Position numbers and translations under genes: made by a program. Shown here piece by piece: positions 17,146-24,814 of a stretch of 64,000 nucleotides of DNA. Source of the stretch: Mycetocola tolaasinivorans. Lineage in GTDB: Bacteria > Actinomycetota > Actinomycetes > Actinomycetales > Microbacteriaceae. The stretch lies in the NCBI RefSeq assembly GCF_003667565.1, contig NZ_RCUX01000005.1, positions 245,189-309,188 of the forward strand, in the 5' to 3' direction. Every line of letters starts with the position of its first letter. Position 1 is the stretch's first letter. The notes below the pieces were generated by a model. The model did no database searches, was not told where the DNA came from, and worked only from the letters and a program-made list of their open reading frames with translations.

Positions 17146-17867
17146 GCCCTTCCTCCCACCCCGGCGGGGATTCGCTCCCCGCCACCCTGGATTCCGCGGC
17201 CGAGCGCGGGCTGCTGCACCCCGAGTGGGCCGCAGCGCTCGCGCCGGCCGCGGAGGCCTACGCGCGGGCGGCCGAGTATCTGGCCGCCGAACCCGACTTC
17301 CTCCCGGCACCCCCACTCGTCCTGCGCGCATTTGCGCATCCGCCCGCCCGCACCCGGGTGCTGATTGTGGGGCAGGACCCCTATCCCACGCCGGGTCACG
17401 CCGAGGGCCTCGCCTTCTCCGCGGCCCCGGAGGTCTCCCCGCTGCCGCGCAGCGTCGCCAACATGTTCCGTGAGCTGGCGAGCGATCTGGACATCACCCC
17501 GCCCGCCTCCGCGGATCTCTCGGCCTGGGAAGAGCGCGGTGTGCTGCTGCTGAACCGCGTGCTCACCGTCGCGCCGGGCAGCGCGGGCTCCCATCGCCGA
17601 ATCGGCTGGGAGGCGCTCACCGAGCGCGCGATCACGGTGCTGAACGAGCTGCCTGAACCGCCGGTGGCCCTGCTCTGGGGCAACGATGCGCGGGCGCTCG
17701 CGCCGCTCTTGGATCGCTGCACGGTGATCGAGGGTGTACACCCCAGCCCGCTCTCGGCCTCGCGCGGTTTCTTCGGCTCGCGGCCGTTCTCCGCGGTGAA
17801 CGCGGCGCTGGCCGCTGCGGGGCGCGAACCGATGGACTGGTCGCTGCACGGGGACACCCTGTTCTAA
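17142..17867 (+). CDS. ung: Uracil-DNA glycosylase, family 1
   Basis: Removes uracil from DNA in base-excision repair. 241 residues, starting with GTG 17142 that overlaps the previous stop. Catalytic motif A 'VLIVGQDPYPTPGHAEGLAFS' holds the general-base Asp and the Tyr that excludes thymine. The core has 'VLLLNRVLTVAPGS' and 'ALLWGNDAR'. Motif B 'HPSPLSASRGFFGSRPFS' holds the catalytic His and the DNA-intercalation loop. Pro replaces the His that usually follows DPY, a common variation. Confidence 0.95.
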   Translation: MSPSSHPGGDSLPATLDSAAERGLLHPEWAAALAPAAEAYARAAEYLAAEPDFLPAPPLVLRAFAHPPARTRVLIVGQDPYPTPGHAEGLAFSAAPEVSPLPRSVANMFRELASDLDITPPASADLSAWEERGVLLLNRVLTVAPGSAGSHRRIGWEALTERAITVLNELPEPPVALLWGNDARALAPLLDRCTVIEGVHPSPLSASRGFFGSRPFSAVNAALAAAGREPMDWSLHGDTLF

Positions 17868-17870
17868 GAT
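17865..17870 (+). promoter_or_regulatory. -10 element, leaderless acetyltransferase gene
   Basis: TAAGAT overlaps the ung stop codon and is followed by 6 bases and ATG 17877. Confidence 0.5.
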
Positions 17871-17876
17871 TTCCCC

Positions 17877-18395
17877 ATGATCTCGCTTCGACCCGTGCGC
17901 GCGAGCGATGCCCCCGGCATCGCCGCCATTTACGACCACTACGTCGCCACCACCACGATCACCTTCGACGAGGTGCCCCGGCCGGTGGCCGATTGGGAGG
18001 CACGCATCGCGAAGGCTGTGAATGCGGGCCTGCCCTTCCTGGTGGCGGTTGATGGGGAGAGCGTGCTCGGCTACGCGCTGGTGTCGCCCTGGAGCGATAA
18101 GTCGGCCTTCCGCTTCACCGTCGAGCACTCGATCTACCTCGCGCCGGCCGCCGCCGGGCAGGGGCTCGGCTCACTGCTGCTGGGGGCGCTCCTGGACGCC
18201 TCGACAGCCGCGGGCCTGCGCCAGATGGTGGCCGTGATCACCGATGAGGGCACCGAGGCCTCCCTCGCGCTGCACCGCCGATTCGGCTTCACCGATGCGG
18301 GCGCGCTCGCCCGCGTGGGCTTCAAGTTTGACCGATGGGTGGGCGTGCGATTCTTCCAGCGTGAGCTCGGCGAGGGCACCGCGCCGGTCGTGTAA
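17877..18395 (+). CDS. GNAT acetyltransferase, phosphinothricin-acetyltransferase-like
   Basis: Acetyl-CoA-dependent N-acetyltransferase of 172 residues. The whole GNAT core is visible: 'LRPVRASDAPGIAAIYDHYV', 'ITFDEVPRP', 'GYALVSPWSDKSAF', 'VEHSIYLAPAAAGQGLGSLLL' (the acetyl-CoA pyrophosphate loop Q-G-x-G) and 'LHRRFGFTDAGALARVGFKF'. These are marks of the Pat/MddA branch, which acetylates phosphinothricin or methionine sulfoximine/sulfone. The gene lies 9 bp after ung but has its own -10. Confidence 0.88.
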   Translation: MISLRPVRASDAPGIAAIYDHYVATTTITFDEVPRPVADWEARIAKAVNAGLPFLVAVDGESVLGYALVSPWSDKSAFRFTVEHSIYLAPAAAGQGLGSLLLGALLDASTAAGLRQMVAVITDEGTEASLALHRRFGFTDAGALARVGFKFDRWVGVRFFQRELGEGTAPVV

Positions 18396-18515
18396 CCCTC
18401 GGGAATGCGCGGCGGGACTTGTGCCAGCCCGGGAGTCGTGAAAGCCTAGGCATCACTAGCCCGGCTCGTCCCGGACTCCGCGGACGGTCGATGCTCACAC
18501 GAATGGAGCGCCCGA

Positions 18516-19640
18516 ATGCCCCTGTTTTCTCGCCGACAGCAGCCCGTTGCACCCCGCCCAAAAAAGCCCACCCTGTGGACCGACGGCTTCGGCCGAGTCG
18601 CGACCCGCAGCATCCAGATCATCGCCGTGTTGGCGCTCGTCGCGGCCGTGCTGTTCCTCGTTGGGCAGGTCAGCGTCATCCTGATCGCCGTTATTCTGGC
18701 GCTTATTCTCTCCGCGGCGATCTCGCCGTTTGTCTCCTGGATGCGCCGCCGTGGCCTGCACACGATGCTGGCCACCTGGATCGCGCTCCTTAGCATCATC
18801 ATCGTGGTGGGCGCGATCGCCTGGCTCATCGTCTGGGCGGTGCAGAGCCAGTGGGAAGACCTCGCGGACTCCGCCTCCGAGGGCCTCGGTGCGCTACAGG
18901 GATACCTCAAGGACCTGCCGTTCACCATCACCGATGATCAGCTCGATGACTTCAAGGACACCATCACCGGCTTCCTGACCAGCGCCCAGTTCGGCAGCGG
19001 GGCGCTCGCAGGGGTCTCGGCCGCGGGAAGCTTCTTCACCGGCCTGGTGCTCATGATCGTGGTGCTGTTCTTCTTCCTGAAGGACGGCCCGAAGATCTGG
19101 GAGTTCCTGCTGCGTCCCTTCGTGGGCGAGGCCTACGATCGTGCGCGCCGGGTCGGGGATAAGACCATCCAGGTGCTCGGCGAGTACCTGCGCGGCACTG
19201 CCGCGGTGGCCGCGGTGGACGCGATCGGTATCGGCATCGGTCTGGCAATCGTGGGCGTACCGCTGGCTCTGCCGCTCGCTGTCGTGGTGTTCATTATGGC
19301 GTTTATCCCCATCGTGGGAGCCACCCTCGCCGGTGCCATCGCCGCCCTGGTCGCCCTGGTGGCGAACGGCCCGATCGCCGCGGTGATCGTGATCGGTATC
19401 GTGATCCTCGTCAACCAGCTCGAGGGAAACCTACTGCAGCCGGTGCTGATGGCGCGCTCGCTGAAGCTGCACGCCCTGGTCATTCTGCTCGCGCTGACCG
19501 CGGGCACCCTGCTGGCCGGCATCATCGGTGCCGTGCTCGCGGTGCCGATCGCGGCCGTGGCCTGGGGCATCGTCTCGGTCTGGAACGGGGAGAACACCCC
19601 GGCGCTGCCGGCCCAGCAGAAGCGGCCGGAGGAGGTTTAG
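18516..19640 (+). CDS. AI-2E family transporter (PerM-like)
   Basis: A 374-residue membrane protein with about eight helices: two pairs at residues ~25-90, a soluble stretch (~105-150) and a C-terminal membrane half with the family pattern 'EYLRGTAAVAAVDAIGIGIGLAIVG', 'FIPIVGATLAG', 'NQLEGNLLQPVLMARSLKLHA' and 'GIIGAVLAVPI'. The family includes the AI-2 exporter TqsA and Na+/H+ antiporters, so the substrate is not fixed by homology. GGAG lies 6 bases before the ATG. The stop region contains a near-repeat GGTTTAG(A/C)GCGG, so a second stop codon follows 15 bases on. Confidence 0.9.
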   Translation: MPLFSRRQQPVAPRPKKPTLWTDGFGRVATRSIQIIAVLALVAAVLFLVGQVSVILIAVILALILSAAISPFVSWMRRRGLHTMLATWIALLSIIIVVGAIAWLIVWAVQSQWEDLADSASEGLGALQGYLKDLPFTITDDQLDDFKDTITGFLTSAQFGSGALAGVSAAGSFFTGLVLMIVVLFFFLKDGPKIWEFLLRPFVGEAYDRARRVGDKTIQVLGEYLRGTAAVAAVDAIGIGIGLAIVGVPLALPLAVVVFIMAFIPIVGATLAGAIAALVALVANGPIAAVIVIGIVILVNQLEGNLLQPVLMARSLKLHALVILLALTAGTLLAGIIGAVLAVPIAAVAWGIVSVWNGENTPALPAQQKRPEEV

Positions 19641-19680
19641 AGCGGAGCGGTTTAGCGCGGCTCGGTTGGGTCCGGAGCCG

Positions 19681-20271
19681 CTAGCACTCGGAGAGTGTGC
19701 CCAGAGCGCCGAGGGTCGCCAGTGCGGCGCTGACGGTTGCCGAGAAGTCGTGCTCCTCGCCCGCGGCCCAGCGCAGGAGCGCATCAAACACCACCGTGCG
19801 AATGGCCAGGGCCAGCACGCGGGCGCGGTGCGCATCGCCGAGTCGGGTGGTGAGGAAGGCCTCGAGCTCGGTCCAGAACGTGGCGAGCTTGGTGGGGCCC
19901 TGAGCGAGCAGATCCGCATGGCCGGCGATGAGGCGCAGGCGGGCGCGGGTCACCCCCTCGCGGTGATCGAGCGCGTGTAGGGAGTCCACCACGGCGTCCG
20001 TCAGGACGGAATAGGTGAGCGTCCCGACCGGGAGGGCGGCGAGGATGCCGTGCAGCCGCGCCTCAACGGGAGCCGACCCGTGCCAGACGAGGTCGCCCTT
20101 CGCTGGGAAGTAGCGAAACAGGCTGCGCCGGCTGATCCCGGCCTCCTCGGCCACCCGATCCATGCTGATGGCGTCATATCCGTGTGTCTGAAACAGCGCG
20201 ATCGCGGCATCGGCAATGGCGGCCGGGTCGATGTGACTGGGCCGGCCGCGTGCGGGCTGGGAATCGGACAT
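19681..20271 (-). CDS. TetR family repressor, divergent from SDR gene
   Basis: A 196-residue regulator with HTH 'AIADAAIALFQTHGYDAISMDRVAEEAGISRRSLFRYFPAK' at residues ~18-58. The C-terminal domain resembles the MftR-like TetR_C group but is not assigned. I chose ATG 20271; a much longer frame runs upstream through the divergent gene and is a shadow. The promoter region shared with the SDR gene holds the palindrome TGGCACTCAGTGTCA, of the type recognised by this TetR group, so the protein probably represses itself and the SDR gene. Confidence 0.88.
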   Translation of the reverse strand: MSDSQPARGRPSHIDPAAIADAAIALFQTHGYDAISMDRVAEEAGISRRSLFRYFPAKGDLVWHGSAPVEARLHGILAALPVGTLTYSVLTDAVVDSLHALDHREGVTRARLRLIAGHADLLAQGPTKLATFWTELEAFLTTRLGDAHRARVLALAIRTVVFDALLRWAAGEEHDFSATVSAALATLGALGTLSEC

Positions 20272-20300
20272 GTCCCCATCGTACCCACCCTGGCTATTAA

Positions 20301-20315
20301 TGGCACTCAGTGTCA
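20301..20315. promoter_or_regulatory. TetR operator
   Basis: TGGCACT-C-AGTGTCA, one mismatch from perfect symmetry. It abuts a CATAAT -10 (20314-20319) for the SDR gene, so repressor binding would block the promoter. Confidence 0.72.
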
Positions 20316-20359
20316 TAATATGTTTAAGGCAATGACGCACACACGGAAAGGCAGCGATC

Positions 20360-21109
20360 ATGACCACTGAACGATTTGCAGGCAAGACGGTTATCGTGAC
20401 GGGAGCGGGTTCGGGAATCGGGCGCGCGAGTGCCCTCCGATTCGCCCGAGAGGGTGCGCGTGTGATCGCGGCCGAGGTGTCTGCACCGCGTCTGGACGCG
20501 CTCGTGGCGGAAAACCCGGACCTCGATATCGTCCCCGTGGTGGGCGACATTACGGCCGAATCCGGTGTGGAGGCCATCGTGGCAGCCGCGAATGGCCGCG
20601 TCGACTCGCTCGCCAACGTCGCTGGGATCATGGACGGCTTCCTCGCGGGCGGCGAGGTGGATGACGCCACCTGGGATCGCGTGTTTGCGGTCAACGTCAC
20701 CGCGGTGATGCGCCTGAGCCGCGCCGTTCTGCCGTTGATGGTTGAAGCGGGCGGTGGCACGATCGTCAACGTGGCCTCCGAGGCCGCGCTGCGCGGTGCC
20801 ACCTCGGGTGCGGCCTACACGGCGTCAAAGCACGCGGTGGTGGGGCTCACCAAGAACACCGCGGTGCTCTACGCCAAGGACGGCATCCGCGTCAACGCGG
20901 TCGCACCGGGTGCGGTGGCCACCAACATTGAGGCGCCGTTCCACTCGGAGCGTGCGGCCGCGGTGCTCGGGCCGATCATGCAGTCGGTTGTGCCCGCACC
21001 GGCGAGCTCCGAGGAACTCGCCGCCGCCATCACCTGGCTGGCCAGCGGCGACAGCGCCAACATCAACGGCGTGATCCTGGCCTCCGATGGTGGCTGGTCC
21101 GCGATCTAG
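20360..21109 (+). CDS. Short-chain dehydrogenase/reductase
   Basis: NAD(P)-dependent oxidoreductase of 249 residues, classical SDR. Motifs: 'VTGAGSGIGRASALRFAREGA', Asp-containing 'VVGDIT', 'NVAGIMDG', Ser in 'NVASEAALRG', Tyr/Lys in 'AAYTASKHAVVGLTKN' and 'VNAVAPGAVATNI'. It ends with 'LASDGGWSAI', as in FabG-like enzymes. The divergent TetR gene and shared operator make it an inducible catabolic or detoxifying enzyme. The last 13 bases including the stop are tandemly duplicated (21098-21123). Confidence 0.92.
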   Translation: MTTERFAGKTVIVTGAGSGIGRASALRFAREGARVIAAEVSAPRLDALVAENPDLDIVPVVGDITAESGVEAIVAAANGRVDSLANVAGIMDGFLAGGEVDDATWDRVFAVNVTAVMRLSRAVLPLMVEAGGGTIVNVASEAALRGATSGAAYTASKHAVVGLTKNTAVLYAKDGIRVNAVAPGAVATNIEAPFHSERAAAVLGPIMQSVVPAPASSEELAAAITWLASGDSANINGVILASDGGWSAI

Positions 21110-21123
21110 TTCCGCGATCTAGT
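21098..21123 (+). repeat. Tandem duplication of 13 bp spanning the SDR stop codon
   Basis: TCCGCGATCTAGT occurs twice head to tail; the first copy holds the stop codon, the second duplicates it downstream in another frame. Confidence 0.9.
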
Positions 21124-21130
21124 TCCGCAA

Positions 21131-21170
21131 CGACGGGCCCGGCCGAGTGCAAACTCGGCCGGGCCCGTCG
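21131..21170. terminator. Terminator of SDR gene
   Basis: Perfect 18-bp arms CGACGGGCCCGGCCGAGT/ACTCGGCCGGGCCCGTCG with loop GCAA, followed by CGTTT. Confidence 0.9.
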
Positions 21171-21190
21171 CGTTTGCTGCGGGGAAGTGT

Positions 21191-21286
21191 CTAGCGCGGT
21201 GCCGTGAGCCCGCCGAGAGTGAGGGCGATCCCGAAGCTGAACCCAGTACTCTCGCCCTCTGGATCGGTGATGGCAGCCGCAGGAGC
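21191..21286 (-). pseudogene. Relic 3' end of a second bioQ-like tetR gene
   Basis: Read on the - strand, this stretch encodes PEGESTGFSFGIALTLGGLT-APR and a stop. It matches the extreme C-terminus of the intact TetR gene 1.6 kb away (22818-23408), which ends PESESAEFGFGIDLILGGLA-ALR. DNA identity is also plain over about 75 bases. Upstream of the match the frame runs into unrelated sequence with no start or HTH, so only a fragment remains. The marR-SDR cassette therefore lies between two copies of a tetR 3' end. Confidence 0.8.
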
Positions 21287-21348
21287 CAACCTCAAATCAG
21301 TCTGAAAGCGCGAGCAATTCCCTGGGCATAGCTTTTCCGGCGGGAGGC

Positions 21349-21855
21349 TTATGACGATGCGGGTCGATCGTCGCCCGGGCTCCAGGCGGTGGCGGGGGTG
21401 ATCGCCTGGGCGATGCGCGTGCTGATCGCGCCGAGTTGGCGCACCTGCTGTTCGGTGAGCGATTCGAACACGAGTCTCTCGACGAGGGCGTGGTGCGCCG
21501 GCGTCGACCGCAGGACGAGTTCGTGCCCCGCATCCGTCAATACGGCCAGGGTCACGCGCCCGTCAGTCGGGTCGATTTCTCGGCGGACCCAGCCCTTCTT
21601 CTCCAGTCGGGAGATCGCGCGCGACAGCCGTGAGAGAGTGCTGCTCGCGTAGCCCGCGAGTGTGCTCAGGCGCTGCGTTCGCTCGGGTGCGGTGTCGAGC
21701 GCGTACAGCAGGCCGTGCTCGAAGTGGGTCAGTCCACTGTCTCGCTGCAGTTGTGCATCGAGCGCTGTGGGAAGACGCTCGAGCAGAGTCGCGACCGACG
21801 CCCATACTTCGAGCTGGCCCGCACTCAGCCCGGGCTCGTTGGAGGAGTGTTGCAT
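21349..21855 (-). CDS. MarR family regulator
   Basis: A 168-residue winged-helix repressor. The core reads 'SGLTHFEHGLLYALDTAPERTQRLSTLAGYASSTLSRLSRAISRLEKKGWVRREIDPTDGRVTLAVLTDAG', which contains the recognition helix and the wing with the conserved D-x-R. Flanking helices form the dimer. It diverges from an SDR gene, and the 136-bp region between them has two related operators (21906-21953). It is probably a ligand-relieved repressor of both genes. Confidence 0.9.
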   Translation of the reverse strand: MQHSSNEPGLSAGQLEVWASVATLLERLPTALDAQLQRDSGLTHFEHGLLYALDTAPERTQRLSTLAGYASSTLSRLSRAISRLEKKGWVRREIDPTDGRVTLAVLTDAGHELVLRSTPAHHALVERLVFESLTEQQVRQLGAISTRIAQAITPATAWSPGDDRPASS

Positions 21856-21905
21856 GACACCAGGTTATGGCACGGCCCTGCGTCGCTCACTCGCCACGCC
21901 GATTA

Positions 21906-21953
21906 ACTTGCCTGGGAAAGTAAATCCACATAGTGTTACTTGCTCAGGCAAGT
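21906..21953. promoter_or_regulatory. Two MarR operators between marR and SDR gene
   Basis: Site 1, ACTTGCCTGGGAAAGT (21906-21921), is degenerate on one side. Site 2, ACTTGCTCAGGCAAGT (21938-21953), has perfect ACTTGC/GCAAGT arms. The two starts are 32 bp apart, three helical turns. A half-site TTGCCTG follows at 21957-21963. Confidence 0.75.
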
Positions 21954-21991
21954 GAATTGCCTGCGTTGAATAGTCTGATAGGGAGCGACAC

Positions 21992-22783
21992 ATGGAATTA
22001 CAGCTGCGCGGTAAGACGGCGTTTGTGAGCGGATCGACGCAGGGGATCGGCTTCGCCATCGCGTCCGGTCTGGCCGCCGAAGGGGCGCGAGTGATCGTGA
22101 ATGGAAGGTCCTCCGATCGTGTTGAGGATGCCGTGAGGAAGCTCCGCTCCGAGTACCCGGACTCCGACCACACCGGATTGAGCGCGGACTTCGCTGCGCC
22201 CGACGAGGTGGATCGCCTGCTGGACGAGCTCAAGGATGTGGACATCCTCGTCAACAACGTTGGACTCTTCGGGCTCGCCGAGTTCGAGTCGGTCTCCGAC
22301 GCCGAGTGGATGCGGTATTTCGACGTCAATGTGATGAGTGGCGTGCGCCTCTCGCGTCATCTGCTGGGCGGCATGCTGCAGCGCGGATGGGGGCGCATGC
22401 TGTTCATCAGCAGCGAGTCCGGGGTGAACGTGCCGGCGGACATGGTGCACTATGGCGTAACCAAGGCGGCGATGATTGCGCTGGGCAATGGGCTGGCCAA
22501 GCTCACTCGCGGCACCGGCGTGACGGTAAACACGGTGCTGGGCGGCCCCACCTACTCAGATGGCGTCGCGGCAACTGTCGAGTCGCTTGCGGGGTCGCAG
22601 TCCGCCTCCGTGGAAGAGGTCAAGGGGGCGATCATCGGCCAGAACAGAACAACCCTCCTGGAGCGGTTCATTGCGCCATCCGAGATTGCGAGCATGGTGA
22701 CGTATCTCGCCAGCCCGCGGTCATCGGCCACCAATGGAGCGGCGATTCGGGTCGACGGAGGTGTGCTCACCGCGATGCTGTGA
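21992..22783 (+). CDS. Short-chain dehydrogenase/reductase
   Basis: NAD(P)-dependent oxidoreductase of 263 residues. Motifs: 'FVSGSTQGIGFAIASGLAAEGA', 'NNVGLFG', 'FISSESGVNVP' and 'HYGVTKAAMIALGNGLAKLT', with catalytic Ser, Tyr and Lys. The C-terminus 'SATNGAAIRVDGGVLTAML' is typical of the FabG-like group. The central GIG sequence 'STQGIG' follows the oxidoreductase branch common in MarR-controlled detoxification units. Substrate unknown. Start ATG 21992 has GGGAG about 9 bases upstream. Confidence 0.9.
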   Translation: MELQLRGKTAFVSGSTQGIGFAIASGLAAEGARVIVNGRSSDRVEDAVRKLRSEYPDSDHTGLSADFAAPDEVDRLLDELKDVDILVNNVGLFGLAEFESVSDAEWMRYFDVNVMSGVRLSRHLLGGMLQRGWGRMLFISSESGVNVPADMVHYGVTKAAMIALGNGLAKLTRGTGVTVNTVLGGPTYSDGVAATVESLAGSQSASVEEVKGAIIGQNRTTLLERFIAPSEIASMVTYLASPRSSATNGAAIRVDGGVLTAML

Positions 22784-22817
22784 GCCGCGAGGGCCGGCTA
22801 GGCTGCCGCATCTGGCT

Positions 22818-23408
22818 CTAGCGCAGGGCCGCGAGTCCGCCCAGAATGAGGTCGATCCCGAAGCCGAACTCGGCGCTCTCGCTCTCCGGGGTGCCCGTGG
22901 GTGTCGCGGCGCCGAGTGAGCCGGCCTGCGCGCGCTGCTGCTCGTGCGAGACCTGGCCGAGGATGAAGTGCAGGAGCACCCCGGACACCCGCTGGGCGGT
23001 CTCCGGATCGGTGCCCGCATCCGTCAGGGCGGCGGTCAGTTCGCGTCCGGGGGCCTCGGCCCCGAGACCCAGTGCGAGGGTGCTCGCCACCACCTCGGCA
23101 CCGTCGCGGTAGGCGAGCAGGCGCTCGCGCAGCGCGAGGCACAGGGTGCGTACGCGGGTGGTGCCCGGCGTTTCGGCGGCGGCGCTTCCCGGCACGTCCA
23201 CGATGAGGTCGGCCAGGTGTGCGAGCAGGCTCTGCTTGTTCTCGTAGTGCCAGTAGAGCGCGCTGGGCTGCACCTCGAGGGACTGCGCGAGGCGGCGCAT
23301 CGTGAGATCGCCCAGGCCGTAGGAGTTCAGGATGTCGAGGGCGGCGTCGGCCACATCCTCGCGGGAGTGACGGGTCGGCGCGGACCGGGGGTTGCGTGAA
23401 CTCGTCAT
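22818..23408 (-). CDS. bioQ: TetR family biotin regulator, BioQ-like
   Basis: A 196-residue TetR protein with HTH 'SREDVADAALDILNSYGLGDLTMRRLAQSLEVQPSALYWHYENK'. Tetracycline-repressor-like 'ALYWH' and the C-terminal block 'LILGGLAALR' are visible. It diverges from bioYMN, and the spacer holds TGAACAGTGTTCA, which fits the BioQ site described in actinobacteria (TGAAC-N3-GTT). I infer that it represses biotin uptake when biotin is plentiful. ATG 23408 is chosen because TATAGT (23415-23420, - strand) sits 6 bases upstream; an ATG at 23414 is the alternative. Confidence 0.8.
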   Translation of the reverse strand: MTSSRNPRSAPTRHSREDVADAALDILNSYGLGDLTMRRLAQSLEVQPSALYWHYENKQSLLAHLADLIVDVPGSAAAETPGTTRVRTLCLALRERLLAYRDGAEVVASTLALGLGAEAPGRELTAALTDAGTDPETAQRVSGVLLHFILGQVSHEQQRAQAGSLGAATPTGTPESESAEFGFGIDLILGGLAALR

Positions 23409-23414
23409 GGTCAT

Positions 23415-23420
23415 ACTATA
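23415..23420 (-). promoter_or_regulatory. -10 element, leaderless bioQ-like gene
   Basis: On the - strand TATAGT is followed by ATGACC and then ATG 23408. Confidence 0.5.
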
Positions 23421-23436
23421 CTCAGTGAGCACCACT

Positions 23437-23449
23437 TGAACAGTGTTCA
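23437..23449. promoter_or_regulatory. BioQ-type operator
   Basis: Perfect palindrome TGAACA-G-TGTTCA between bioQ-like and bioY, close to the -10 of the regulator. Confidence 0.75.
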
Positions 23450-23488
23450 GGAGAACGCCGTTCAGGAATGACTTTTGGAAGGAACACC

Positions 23489-24124
23489 ATGACCGCTCGC
23501 CCCTCGTTCGGAGGCGCCGACCTCGCGCGCATCGCCGTCTTTGCCGCCCTCATCGCCGTGCTGGGCACGCTCCCCGCCATCGGCGGCGGTGTCCCGATCA
23601 CCGCGCAGACCCTCGGCGTGATGCTCGCCGGAACGGTCCTCGGGCCCTGGCGTGGCGCGGCGGCCATCCTGGTACTTGAACTGCTGGTGCTTGCGGGCCT
23701 CCCGCTGCTGGCCGGCGGCCGCGGCGGCGCCGGGGTGTTTGTGAGCCCGAGCGTGGGCTACCTGATCGGCTGGATCGCCGGCGTGATCGTGATCGGCCTG
23801 ATCGTTCGCGCCGACCGCCGTCGCCCCACCATCCTGCGCACCTCGGTGGGCGTTGTCCTCGGCGGTATCGTCACCATCTACGCGTTCGGCATCCCCTTCC
23901 AGGCGGGCATCACCGGCCTGACCCTCGGCCAGACCGCGCTCTCGAGCCTCGTCTTCCTGCCCGGCGACCTGATCAAGGCCGCGATCACCGTCGCCCTGAC
24001 CCTCGCACTGTGGCGTGCCTACCCGCGGGCGTTCGGTCAGAGCTCGCGTCGCCCGTCGGCTACGGTTGGTTCCGTGAACACTTCCGCGGCAGACGCCCCC
24101 GCCACCACCGAACCCCGGGGCTAG
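23489..24124 (+). CDS. bioY: Biotin ECF transporter S component BioY
   Basis: Membrane biotin-binding subunit, 211 residues from ATG 23489 (GGAAGGA 6 bases upstream). The BioY pattern is visible: 'ALIAVLGTLPAIGGGVPITAQTLGVMLAGTVLGPWRGAAAILVLELLVLAGLPLLAGGRGG', 'FVSPSVGYLIGWI' and 'LGQTALSSLVFLPGDLIKAAI'. It has six hydrophobic helices and a hydrophilic tail. It is followed at 3 bp by the ATPase and then the T component, a complete BioYMN group II/solitary-type ECF operon for biotin uptake. Confidence 0.95.
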   Translation: MTARPSFGGADLARIAVFAALIAVLGTLPAIGGGVPITAQTLGVMLAGTVLGPWRGAAAILVLELLVLAGLPLLAGGRGGAGVFVSPSVGYLIGWIAGVIVIGLIVRADRRRPTILRTSVGVVLGGIVTIYAFGIPFQAGITGLTLGQTALSSLVFLPGDLIKAAITVALTLALWRAYPRAFGQSSRRPSATVGSVNTSAADAPATTEPRG

Positions 24125-24127
24125 TTC

Positions 24128-24814
24128 GTGGCGGGAACCATCGATTTTGACCGGGTCGGCGTGCGCTTTGGCGAGTTTGATGCGCTGCGCGACGTCTCGG
24201 TCACCCTCACCCAGGCGCGCATCGGCGTTATCGGGCTGAACGGCTCGGGGAAGTCCACGTTCGCGCGGATGCTCAACGCGCTCGTGCTGCCGGGCGAGGG
24301 CGAGGTGCGCGTCCACGGACTGGATCCCAGTGCCGACGCGGCGAAGGTACGGCAGATCGCCGGGTTTGTGTTCGCCAACCCGGACGCCCAGATCATCATG
24401 CCCACCGTGGCCGAGGACGTCGCGTTCTCGCTGCGCGGGCGCGGGGTGCCGAAGCCCGAGATCGCGGATCGCGTGGCCCGGGAGCTTGAGGTCTTTGGTC
24501 TCTCGGCCCTGGCCGACGCCCCCGCCCACGAGCTCTCGGGAGGGCAGAAGCAACTGCTCGCGCTGTGTGCCGTGCTGATCACCCGCCCCGAGCTCGTGAT
24601 CGCCGACGAACCCACCGCGCTGCTCGACGCTCGCAACCGCCGGCTCATCATCGACCACCTCTTTTCCGAGCGGGTCCCGCAGCTGGTGCTGATCACCCAC
24701 GATCTTGACCTCGCATCGCGCTGCGACGTGGTGCTCCGCTTCGAAAACGGACGCCTGCTCGAGCACGGTGACCCGGCGGATATCGTGGCGCGCTACGCCG
24801 AGGCCTACGCGTGA
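24128..24814 (+). CDS. bioM: Biotin ECF transporter ATPase BioM
   Basis: ABC ATPase energising BioY uptake, 228 residues. Walker A 'GLNGSGKSTFARML', Q-loop 'VFANPDAQII', signature 'ELSGGQKQLLALC', Walker B 'LVIADEPTALLD' and switch His in 'LITHDLDLASRC' are all intact. The start is GTG 24128, 3 bp after bioY. The end overlaps bioN by GTGA. Confidence 0.94.
   Translation: MAGTIDFDRVGVRFGEFDALRDVSVTLTQARIGVIGLNGSGKSTFARMLNALVLPGEGEVRVHGLDPSADAAKVRQIAGFVFANPDAQIIMPTVAEDVAFSLRGRGVPKPEIADRVARELEVFGLSALADAPAHELSGGQKQLLALCAVLITRPELVIADEPTALLDARNRRLIIDHLFSERVPQLVLITHDLDLASRCDVVLRFENGRLLEHGDPADIVARYAEAYA

Noticed and set aside
20271..20802. N-terminal extension of the TetR gene to 20802
   Set aside because: The extension overlaps the divergent SDR gene and the shared operator; the HTH begins properly from ATG 20271.
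23462..24766. - strand ORF opposite bioY and bioM (434 codons)
   Set aside because: Shadow frame: composition is skewed and the + strand genes have complete family motifs.
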